Shown one piece after another: positions 1-5,652 of a stretch of DNA of 6,557 nt. Below the pieces are notes generated by a model that was not told where the DNA came from, ran no database searches, and saw nothing but the letters and a program-made list of their open reading frames with translations. The first letter of the stretch is position 1; the number at the start of each line of letters is the position of its first letter. The position numbers and the translations under genes are program-made. Source of the stretch: Thermococcus paralvinellae. GTDB taxonomy: Archaea; Methanobacteriota_B; Thermococci; Thermococcales; Thermococcaceae. Location of the stretch: contig DQUR01000175.1 in assembly GCA_015662175.1 (NCBI GenBank), forward strand, positions 1 through 6,557, written 5' to 3'.

Positions 1-200
<200 letters not shown>

Positions 201-205
201 AGGGC

Positions 206-292
206 TGGCGCCGGGGCGGGGATTTGAACCCCGGCGGGCAAACGCCCAGTGGATCTCGAGTCCACCGCCCTCCCTGGCTAGGCTACCCCGGC
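206..292 (-). tRNA. tRNA-Ser (anticodon CGA), CCA encoded
   Basis: Read on the minus strand from 292, this folds as a complete class II tRNA. The acceptor stem GCCGGGG (292-286) pairs with CCCCGGC (216-210). A short D arm GCC/GGC lies at 283-267. The anticodon stem GTGGA/TCCAC (265-249) encloses loop CTCGAGA with anticodon CGA (258-256), which reads serine codon UCG. A 15-base variable arm (248-234) has a GGGC/GCCC stem. The T arm CGGGG-TTCAAAT-CCCCG lies at 233-217. Discriminator G is at 209 and the genomic CCA at 208-206. The long variable arm and G73 are serine features. I see no intron. Its TATA box is about 27 bases upstream, and the gene is divergent from the CBS protein gene. Confidence 0.95.
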
Positions 293-314
293 CTGTAAGA
301 GTGTTGTGTTGGGC

Positions 315-323
315 TTTTATAAA
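315..323 (-). promoter_or_regulatory. TATA box of tRNA-Ser
   Basis: On the minus strand the sequence GGTTTATAAAAG is a near-ideal archaeal box A. Its centre lies about 27 bases before the tRNA 5' end at 292, which is the normal spacing for an archaeal transcription start at or close to the mature 5' end. Confidence 0.75.
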
Positions 324-400
324 CCTTCTTATTGGCAAAAACTTTATTAACCTTTTATTACTAAAATATTCTCGGGCCCCAATCAAAGTTAAAAGACAAG

Positions 401-409
401 GTTTAAATG
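401..409 (+). promoter_or_regulatory. Probable TATA box of the CBS-domain gene
   Basis: GTTTAAATG is preceded by a purine-rich AAAAGACAAG that could act as the BRE. Transcription starting about 25 bases downstream (near 430) would give a leader of roughly 18 bases, just long enough to carry the ribosome binding site at 434-441. Other AT-rich stretches at 340-370 are weaker or too far upstream. Confidence 0.6.
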
Positions 410-433
410 GAATGGGGGCATAGATAAAATTAA

Positions 434-441
434 AGGAGGTG
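434..441 (+). promoter_or_regulatory. Shine-Dalgarno site that fixes the CBS-gene start
   Basis: AGGAGGTG is a full-strength archaeal ribosome binding site. It lies 6 bases before GTG at 448. An in-frame GTG at 439 lies inside this site and so cannot be the start. This removes three residues from the longest reading frame. Confidence 0.85.
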
Positions 442-447
442 GAAATA

Positions 448-1626
448 GTGGTTGGAATCCCCGTAGAGGAAGTTATGACGGACAAGTTTACAAAAATTGA
501 TATTAATGCTCCACTTTCTGAAGCAATTGGAATTTTTGAAAAGGAAGATCCGGATTTAATTCTGGTGTTTGATGGGAATGTGTATAAAGGTGTTGTCACC
601 CAGGATTTAATCATAAGGTCTCACCTTAAATGGGATCCAACCAAGGCTAAGGTTAGGGATGTTTACAAGCCAGCCCCTGTTGTTAAGCCCGGGGAGGATT
701 TGAGCTTGGCTGCAAAGCTTATGATTGAAACCGATTTAAGATCCCTACCTGTAGGTGAAGATAGGGCAAATATTTTCGGCGTAATAAGCGACTTGGCCGT
801 GCTTGAGAGGGTTGTAAAGGAGGAATTTGGGAAGAGGAAAGTCAAAGAGTTTATGACCACAGATGTAATAACTCTAAAACCTGATGATACCGTTGCTAAG
901 GCTTTGGCAACCATGAGGGATCACGCAATTTCAAGGATTCCAATTGTGGATGAAGAGGGAAAGCTTGAAGGTTTGGTTACTCTTCACGATCTCATAATCC
1001 GTTTTATAAAGCCTAGATTCAAAGCCCAGACCGGAGAGGTTGTTGGCGAAAAAATACCTCCCTTTTCAACCCAATTGAGGGAGGTTATGGTAAGGGGGGT
1101 TATTACAGTATTTCCCGATACAACCATAAGGGATGCTGTTGCAACAATGATTGATAACAATATCAGCGGTCTGGTTGTTGTGAATGAAAACAATAAAGTG
1201 GTGGGAATCCTAACGATTAAAGATTTACTGCTGCCAATTTCAAGGATGGTGGAAAAGGAAGCCAAGTTCTACCTTCAGCTTGGAGGGGACGCTTACTTGT
1301 TAAGTGATTTCACAAGGGAAAGAATAATCAATGACATCAAAAAATTCGTTGATGGTTACGCTGATGTTCTGGGTAATGAGGGAATAATCTATCTCTACAT
1401 AAGGAGGTTTAATGAAAAGTTTAGAGGGGTTTACCTATATCAGGCAAGGATGAGGGTTGTGACGGATAGGGGAGTCTTCGTAGCAACGGGTGAAACGTGG
1501 GGAGCAATTCAAGCAGTTCACGATGCATTGAGGACCATTGAAAGACAATTGCTTCAAAAAGCAGAATTGCAAAGGGATATAAGATATGCAAAAAGATTTC
1601 TGGACAAGCTTGAGCTCTGGCGCTGA
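448..1626 (+). CDS. Four-CBS-domain protein with C-terminal HPF/RaiA-like domain
   Basis: The product has 392 residues, with start GTG 448 chosen from the ribosome binding site. Four CBS repeats are visible at about residues 5-58 (PVEEVMTDKFTKI), 68-126, 131-188 (VKEFMTTDVITLKP, then SRIPIVDEEGKLEGLVTLHD) and 208-266 (LREVMVRGVITVFPDTTI). Paired CBS repeats usually bind adenine nucleotides and act as energy sensors. Residues about 274-370 are not CBS. Their predicted order is beta-alpha-beta-beta-beta-alpha, with ARMRVVTDRGVFVATGE followed by AIQAVHDALRTIERQLLQ, which closely resembles the end of the S30AE fold in bacterial HPF/RaiA ribosome-hibernation factors. A charged helical tail (371-392) follows. 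No membrane segments or signal peptide are seen, so the protein should be cytoplasmic. I infer a nucleotide-responsive ribosome-binding role. The CBS part is secure; the HPF-like assignment is by pattern only. The gene has its own promoter and converges on the DUF835 pseudogene, 10 bases away. Confidence 0.88.
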   Translation: MVGIPVEEVMTDKFTKIDINAPLSEAIGIFEKEDPDLILVFDGNVYKGVVTQDLIIRSHLKWDPTKAKVRDVYKPAPVVKPGEDLSLAAKLMIETDLRSLPVGEDRANIFGVISDLAVLERVVKEEFGKRKVKEFMTTDVITLKPDDTVAKALATMRDHAISRIPIVDEEGKLEGLVTLHDLIIRFIKPRFKAQTGEVVGEKIPPFSTQLREVMVRGVITVFPDTTIRDAVATMIDNNISGLVVVNENNKVVGILTIKDLLLPISRMVEKEAKFYLQLGGDAYLLSDFTRERIINDIKKFVDGYADVLGNEGIIYLYIRRFNEKFRGVYLYQARMRVVTDRGVFVATGETWGAIQAVHDALRTIERQLLQKAELQRDIRYAKRFLDKLELWR

Positions 1627-1636
1627 ATTTTCTCCA

Positions 1637-2709
1637 TTATTTCCCATATCTCCTAAATTCTTTCCCCACAAGCACCCGTTCTCTGCTACTCAATGTGTCC
1701 AGATCTATGACTAAAATTAGGGTTCCATTCTCCGCCATGCCCTGTCTTTGAGGCTCAATAGGAACTTAAATGCAGATTCAAATCCGTTTTCCAGCATTAA
1801 ATACTCAAACGCGTCAATGTATACCACATTGTAACCCTGCTTTAATCCCTTTGTGATGGGGTTTATTAAGATGTCCATTTTTGTTGGGGATATGGTGAAA
1901 ATCCTCGAGCCATCACAAATACTGCACTCCTCTATCCTTGTTATCCAGTAGATAATCATATTATCTCCAACAGGGAATGTACGAGGATTTTTTCTTGTGA
2001 TCACAATAACATTGTTTTCTGAAAAGAGATTTGGGAATACCCGTTTAACTTCTTCGCTGTTTGAGAAGAGATAAGCGTTCCTTGGGGTCATTGTTTCTCT
2101 ATCTTTCTTAGGAGGGGCTATAAAAAATGCTCCCATAAGGAATCCATAGGGGGGCAAACCAATCTATATTTCGGGTGAATGGATATGTAAGATTAAGGGC
2201 TCCAAGGAGAAACATGCCCACAGGAAAGAGCAATGTTACATAATCCTTCTAATGATATACGAATAAAGAACCTTTGCCACATACATGTTTGCAAAACCAT
2301 ACACCATCATTGGGAACAGCATTTCCAGTGTGAAGCCATAAGGCATGCTAGAAACCTCACTGGTAGATATTATGAATAGCCAGAAATAAGCCGAGGATAG
2401 AAAAACGGCAAAAGTATATAACCAAGCATATAACCTCCTTTTACTTCTACACTTGGTTTTTTAATGTAGATGGCACTCCACAGAAGTATAAAACCTACTA
2501 ACAAGACATGTGCCATTAACAGGAACTCTTCAACGTGAGGGTTTATCTGGAGTCTTAAAGGTTTTAGAATGTAGCTCTCGGGCGATATGGCATTTAGAAA
2601 GAATGGCAAACACAATAGAAACCATCCTTTTTCCCGGGTTTTTATAAACTTATATGCAACTGCAAGAAATACAATTCATCTTGATATGAAATTTACTATT
2701 AATTTCCAA
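1637..2709 (-). pseudogene. Decayed DUF835 multi-pass membrane protein gene
   Basis: No single frame spans this region, but joining frames rebuilds an approximately 357-residue protein. It has about seven hydrophobic segments (for example IVFLAVAYKFI, LLMAHVLLVGFILLWSAIYI, TLLFPVGMFLLGALNL), then a cytoplasmic DUF835 domain (about 2060-1637: NVIVITRKNP, IIYWITRIEE, GYNVVYIDAFEYLM, GTLILVIDLDTLS). DUF835 proteins with an N-terminal membrane region are typical of Thermococcales; their function is not known to me. Lesions, reading downstream: a probable frame slip near the TTG start at 2709; in-frame TGA at 2676-2678 where TGG would fit (FISR*IVFLAVAY); one base missing at the A-run 2439-2442; one missing near 2243-2250; one extra C in the six-C run 2149-2154; one missing near 1733-1740. 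The stop TAA is at 1637-1639. It is the third gene after uppP and glmU, starting 6 bases past the glmU stop. Sequencing error is the alternative, but the TGA and the number of lesions favour true decay. Confidence 0.82.
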
Positions 2710-2713
2710 TTGC

Positions 2714-2720
2714 CCTCACC
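2714..2720 (-). promoter_or_regulatory. Residual Shine-Dalgarno site of the DUF835 pseudogene
   Basis: On the minus strand GGTGAGG overlaps the TGA stop of the glmU-like gene (2718-2716) and sits 4 bases before a TTG at 2709-2707. This supports the view that the broken gene began here and was translationally linked to the gene before it. The TTG frame itself slips within a few codons of the rest of the protein. Confidence 0.5.
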
Positions 2721-3975
2721 TTTTAATTGTTTCTTTCTCATTCTGTTGTTTAACAATAACCAGACTGTTCGAAGGGATATTTTTATCGACTATAACTCCA
2801 GGCCCAACAAATGAGTTGCTCCCTATCTTTCTCCCGGGGTATATTGAAACGTTTATCCCGACTTTGACGTTGTGCCCGATAATTGCGCCTAACTTCCTCC
2901 TTCCGCTGTCTTCAAGCCTGCCCTTTACCTCAACCTTTATCGTCTTATCATCGTGCCTTAGGTTTGCAGTTATGGTTCCAGCCCCCAAGTTTGTGTGCTC
3001 CCCAATGATTGAGTCCCCAACGTAGTTTAAATGCGGAGCATTGCTGTGGTCCATTATTATCGAGTTCTTGATCTCGACCGCGTTCCCAATGTGACAGTTG
3101 TTCCCAATGCTCGTGTAGGACCTTATGAGGCAGTTGGGGCCAATTTTACAGTTCTTTCCGATCTTTACGGGCCCAACGATGTATGCACCACTTTTAACAA
3201 CCGTTCCTTCCCCGATCTCAACCGGAGGTATTATTGTTGCACCTTCCTCCACAATTCCCCTAATTTCGTGTTTCAGATGGTTCCTGAGAATGTGCTCATT
3301 TAAACTGAGCAGGTCCCAGGGCCTTCCAATGTCGTTCCAATAGCCATTGTAAACTGCATAAGCAATTTTTCTGCCTGCTTTTATCATGAGGTTAATTGTG
3401 TCTGTTATTTCATATTCACCGCGCCTGCTCAATGGTGTTTTCTCAATGAATTCAAAGACATCCGGCCTGAATACGTAAATGCCGAGATTTGCATATCCTC
3501 TAATATTTCCCGGCTTTTCTTTGATTTCTTTAACATAATCTCCTTCGACTTCAACTTTTCCAAAGTGACTTAGATCTTCAAACTCCTTAACCAGAAGAGC
3601 TGCATCAGCTTTCCTAAATGCATGAAGGAGGGCTTTCACTGCATCTCTCTCAAAATAAATATCTCCGTTGACCGCCAGAAAAGGTTCCCCTTCAATGAAT
3701 CCCCTTGCAGAATATATCGCCCTCGCGGTGCCTTCCCCTTCAACCTGCTCAATGTAGGAGATTGGTTTGCCCTTGTATTCATCGCCCAGGAACTCAATTA
3801 ACTTTTCTTTCTGATATCTAACGATAATTATGAACTCATCAACAAAGGGGTACAGGTTTTCGAGAACATACTCTATAATCGCTTTATTTGCAACTTTCAA
3901 CAGAACTTTCGGTCTGTCGTCAGTTAAAGGTCTCAGCCTTTCACCCTTTCCAGCTGCAAGTATCACACCCCTCAA
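2716..3975 (-). CDS. glmU: Bifunctional sugar-1-phosphate nucleotidylyltransferase/acetyltransferase (GlmU-type)
   Basis: The product has 419 residues. The N-terminal nucleotidyltransferase domain (about 1-235) has the pyrophosphorylase signature GKGERLRPLTDDRPK (9-23), GTARAI (82-87), the metal-binding VNGDIYF (Asp105), and GYWNDIGRPWDLL (211-223). From about residue 240 a left-handed beta-helix of hexapeptide repeats follows (VEIGEGTVVKSGAYIVGPVKIG). It carries NAPHLNYVGDS and GAGTITANLRHDDKTIK. His315, Tyr318, Asn338, Lys344 and Lys347 sit at a constant offset of 7 from the acetyltransferase residues I recall for Sulfolobus ST0452. The likely role is acetylation of an amino-sugar phosphate and transfer to UTP or dTTP, giving UDP-GlcNAc or a similar donor. 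The start is TTG at 3975: it overlaps the uppP stop as TTGA and has GGGGGTG 5 bases upstream. The 18-residue extension up to 4029 is uppP sequence in another frame. Exact sugar and nucleotide specificity cannot be read. Confidence 0.9.
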   Translation of the reverse strand: MRGVILAAGKGERLRPLTDDRPKVLLKVANKAIIEYVLENLYPFVDEFIIIVRYQKEKLIEFLGDEYKGKPISYIEQVEGEGTARAIYSARGFIEGEPFLAVNGDIYFERDAVKALLHAFRKADAALLVKEFEDLSHFGKVEVEGDYVKEIKEKPGNIRGYANLGIYVFRPDVFEFIEKTPLSRRGEYEITDTINLMIKAGRKIAYAVYNGYWNDIGRPWDLLSLNEHILRNHLKHEIRGIVEEGATIIPPVEIGEGTVVKSGAYIVGPVKIGKNCKIGPNCLIRSYTSIGNNCHIGNAVEIKNSIIMDHSNAPHLNYVGDSIIGEHTNLGAGTITANLRHDDKTIKVEVKGRLEDSGRRKLGAIIGHNVKVGINVSIYPGRKIGSNSFVGPGVIVDKNIPSNSLVIVKQQNEKETIKR

Positions 3976-3987
3976 ATTAACACCCCC
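3972..3987 (-). promoter_or_regulatory. TTGA stop/start overlap with Shine-Dalgarno (uppP-glmU junction)
   Basis: The minus strand reads GGGGGTG (3987-3981), five bases, then TTGA (3975-3972). TTG starts the glmU-like gene and TGA ends uppP, sharing two bases. The ribosome binding site lies within the last codons of uppP. This arrangement implies translational coupling and equal expression of the two enzymes. Confidence 0.85.
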
Positions 3988-4763
3988 GCTAACGAAGCGA
4001 TTATTGCTATGCCACCAAATAATATACAAAACCTAGAGAAATTTAACCTTTCCGCCAATTTAAGCATGCCTTCAAGTGCCAGTAGGCTTACAACAAATGC
4101 GCTCAGCACGGCCATGAGTGATACCGTGATAGGCTCATTTACAGATTGGAGCTCTAAAAATAGGGCACCAGAAATCGCTGGAACTGCCATTAGGAAGCTT
4201 AGCCTCACAGCTTTTTTCTGCTCAACTCCAAGTAAAAGCAACGCTCCGATAGTCATTCCCGAACGCGAGATCCCCGGCAAAACGGCTATCCCCTGGGCAA
4301 CACCTGCAATCATTGCTTCCACAAAGGTGATCTCTTCCTTTCTAGCAACATCTTTGGATTTTTCCCTGCCCTTGGATAGGATTATTCCGGTTAATATAAG
4401 TGCAAATCCCACTATTCCATTCACTGCCTCAACGTTCAGTGAAGCTACTACCGTCTTAAATGCCCTGTAAAGTGGAAGCCCGATAACTGCAGTAAAAAGC
4501 GTTGAATAAAAGAGAAATGTTTCATCCTCGCCCCATCTGAGCGTTATGAGGTTCGTTAGAATTCTTCCCAGCTCATACCTAAATTTAAACAGCACTGCAA
4601 AGAGCGTCCCGAGATGGAGGAGCAAAGAGTAGGAGTATGCCTTTTCAGGGGAAACTCCAAAAAGGTTTATTAGTGCTAGCATCACCTGACCGGAACTGCT
4701 TACGGGTAGCCATTCAGCAAACCCCTGCAATACACCCATTATAACGGCTTCAACATAGTCCAT
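3972..4763 (-). CDS. uppP: UppP/BacA-family polyprenyl-diphosphate phosphatase
   Basis: The product is 263 residues of mostly hydrophobic sequence, the usual family size, with about eight membrane segments. The two family motifs are present: LQGFAEWLPVSSSG (12-25, including catalytic-type Glu17) and LPGISRSGMT (162-171, Arg167). The family removes a phosphate from polyprenyl diphosphate at the outer membrane face. In bacteria this recycles the undecaprenyl carrier; in archaea the substrate is presumably a dolichol-type carrier for N-glycans or surface polysaccharide. Position 26 is Gln where bacterial enzymes usually have His (SSSGH). Start ATG 4763 is preceded by AGTGAT (4774-4769), close to the archaeal GGTGAT consensus, with a TATA-like element at 4803-4794. 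It is the first gene of the unit with the overlapping glmU-like gene, which supports a glycan-carrier role. It is transcribed divergently from the hydrolase pseudogene. Confidence 0.92.
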   Translation of the reverse strand: MDYVEAVIMGVLQGFAEWLPVSSSGQVMLALINLFGVSPEKAYSYSLLLHLGTLFAVLFKFRYELGRILTNLITLRWGEDETFLFYSTLFTAVIGLPLYRAFKTVVASLNVEAVNGIVGFALILTGIILSKGREKSKDVARKEEITFVEAMIAGVAQGIAVLPGISRSGMTIGALLLLGVEQKKAVRLSFLMAVPAISGALFLELQSVNEPITVSLMAVLSAFVVSLLALEGMLKLAERLNFSRFCILFGGIAIIASLAGVLI

Positions 4764-4793
4764 AACAAATCACTGGGTGAGGGTGTTTGGTTA

Positions 4794-4803
4794 ATTAAAT
4801 AAA
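4794..4803 (-). promoter_or_regulatory. Candidate TATA box of the uppP operon
   Basis: The minus strand reads AGTTTATTTAATT here. A start about 25 bases downstream (near 4772) would leave a leader of roughly 9 bases before ATG 4763, overlapping the AGTGAT site. The element is AT-rich and less perfect than the other TATA boxes in the window. Confidence 0.5.
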
Positions 4804-4821
4804 CTTTTCTTCTTAGAAAGG

Positions 4822-4830
4822 CTTTTTATA
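4822..4830 (+). promoter_or_regulatory. TATA box of the metallo-hydrolase pseudogene
   Basis: GAAAGG followed by CTTTTTATA fits a BRE plus box A. Transcription would begin near 4853, at or just before GGTGATG (4853-4859). The promoter still looks intact although the gene it serves is broken. It shares the intergenic region with the divergent uppP promoter. Confidence 0.6.
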
Positions 4831-4870
4831 CCATCCGGTTAATCTAATTTTTGGTGATGAAAATTCCTCT

Positions 4871-5607
4871 TTGAAAATTATAGTGGATTTAGGAAAGGTT
4901 TATGGGAAGGACATGGTTCTCAGCCCTGGTGGAGCACAAAGAACACAGAATACTGGTTGATACCGGAGTTAGTGGTGAAATTCTGTTGAAAAACATGAAC
5001 ACGCTGGGAATTAGGCCAGCGGATATAGATTACCTCCTCCTGACCCATGGCCATTACGACCACACCGGGGGATTAAAGGCTCTTCTTGAAGCAAGGTGAG
5101 AAAAAATCTAATGATCATAGCTCACCCGGGGATATTTGTTAGCCTGCCGTTTAAGAGAAGAGAGCTTGAAGAGCTGGGGGCGAGGTTTATACTGACCAGA
5201 GATCCCGTTCAAATTGTTGAAGGAATTCATTCAAGCGGAGAGATTGAGAGAATTACATGGGACAGAGCCGTTGGATACAGGATTGAAAATGGAAGGCTCG
5301 TGAATGATGAAGTAAAGGATGACATGTCTTTAATCCTTGATTCCGGTGATAGCATAGCGGTATCCCTGGGCATAGCGGAATATTATGCATGCCCAAAAGC
5401 TCATGGACAAGCTGTTAAAGTCCCTCCATCTGATCGGTGCAGAGCCCCGGGCTTTTGAAAGAAACTGTTAAGAAACTGAAGGATATGAAAGTTGAAAGGA
5501 TTTACGCCGGCCACTGCACAGGATTTGAGGCTATGGGCCTTTTCATGGTTAAGTTTGGAAAGGCCTTTGAGCCGCTTTATGTGGGTAAAGTTATTGAGCT
5601 TGGATAG
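4871..5607 (+). pseudogene. Decayed metallo-beta-lactamase-fold hydrolase gene
   Basis: Fragments in three frames join into an approximately 245-residue metallo-beta-lactamase-fold protein. It resembles the archaeal group annotated as 7,8-dihydropterin-6-methyl-4-(beta-D-ribofuranosyl)aminobenzene-5'-phosphate synthase-like (COG1237, from memory). Order: KIIVDLGKVYG (from TTG 4871); TWFSALVEHKEHRILVDTG and the metal motif THGHYDHTGG (5043-5072); LMIIAHPGIF; DDMSLILDSGDSIAV; GHSGI; KLMDKLLKSLHLIGAEP; ETVKKLKDMKVERIYAGHCTG and the end VGKVIELG, TAG 5605-5607. Breaks: one extra base at 4907-4908; one missing near 5094-5097, giving TGA; 1 or 7 bases missing near 5369-5370, where a GCGH-type motif would be expected; one missing near 5383-5385; and two lost or one gained near 5457-5464. 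The start is uncertain: TTG 4871 continues the family-like N-terminus, while ATG 4857, next to GGTGATG, hits a stop after five codons. Two fragments (4902-5099 and 5096-5458) look like small genes but are pieces of this one. Confidence 0.8.
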
Positions 5608-5621
5608 ATTATCCACAAAAT

Positions 5622-5630
5622 CCTTTTTAA
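5622..5630 (+). promoter_or_regulatory. TATA box for a leaderless radical SAM transcript
   Basis: CCTTTTTAA has its centre about 26 bases before ATG 5653, and no ribosome binding site lies between them, so the transcript probably begins at or next to the start codon. A second TATA-like CTTTTTATCC at 5636-5645 is too close to the ATG to serve unless initiation is internal. Confidence 0.55.
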
Positions 5631-5652
5631 GGTAGCTTTTTATCCCTTAACC

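Noticed and set aside
206..292. tRNA-Ser as an attachment site of an integrated element
   Set aside because: No integrase, direct repeat of the tRNA end or foreign gene set is visible; housekeeping genes lie on both sides.
439..447. Upstream GTG start for the CBS protein
   Set aside because: This GTG lies inside the AGGAGGTG ribosome binding site; GTG 448 is correctly spaced.
2370..2615. A small stand-alone membrane protein of 81 residues
   Set aside because: Its hydrophobic sequence continues in other frames on both sides and belongs to the rebuilt DUF835 protein.
2636..2647. TATA-like TTTATAAAAACC on the minus strand as an internal promoter
   Set aside because: It lies inside the coding part of the DUF835 pseudogene (FIKT codons), and no intact frame follows at the right distance.
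2676..2678. In-frame TGA as a recoded selenocysteine codon
   Set aside because: The same reading frame has several frameshifts downstream and the position suits Trp (TGG); a simple nonsense change is more likely.
3976..4029. Longer N-terminus of the glmU-like protein starting at 4029
   Set aside because: The extra 18 residues are the uppP coding end read in another frame and do not resemble the family; TTG 3975 has its own Shine-Dalgarno and starts just before the conserved GVILAAGKG.
4009..4470. 153-residue plus-strand frame opposite uppP
   Set aside because: It is antisense to a clear UppP gene, has low-complexity Ser/Thr-rich composition and no recognisable family or ribosome binding site.
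4854..4860. GTGATGA as a box C of a C/D guide RNA
   Set aside because: No CTGA box D or matching C'/D' pair occurs in the next 70 or so bases; it fits better as a ribosome binding site.
4902..5458. Two short plus-strand genes (4902-5099 and 5096-5458)
   Set aside because: They are consecutive pieces of one metallo-beta-lactamase-fold protein split by a frame slip, and the family N- and C-termini lie outside both.
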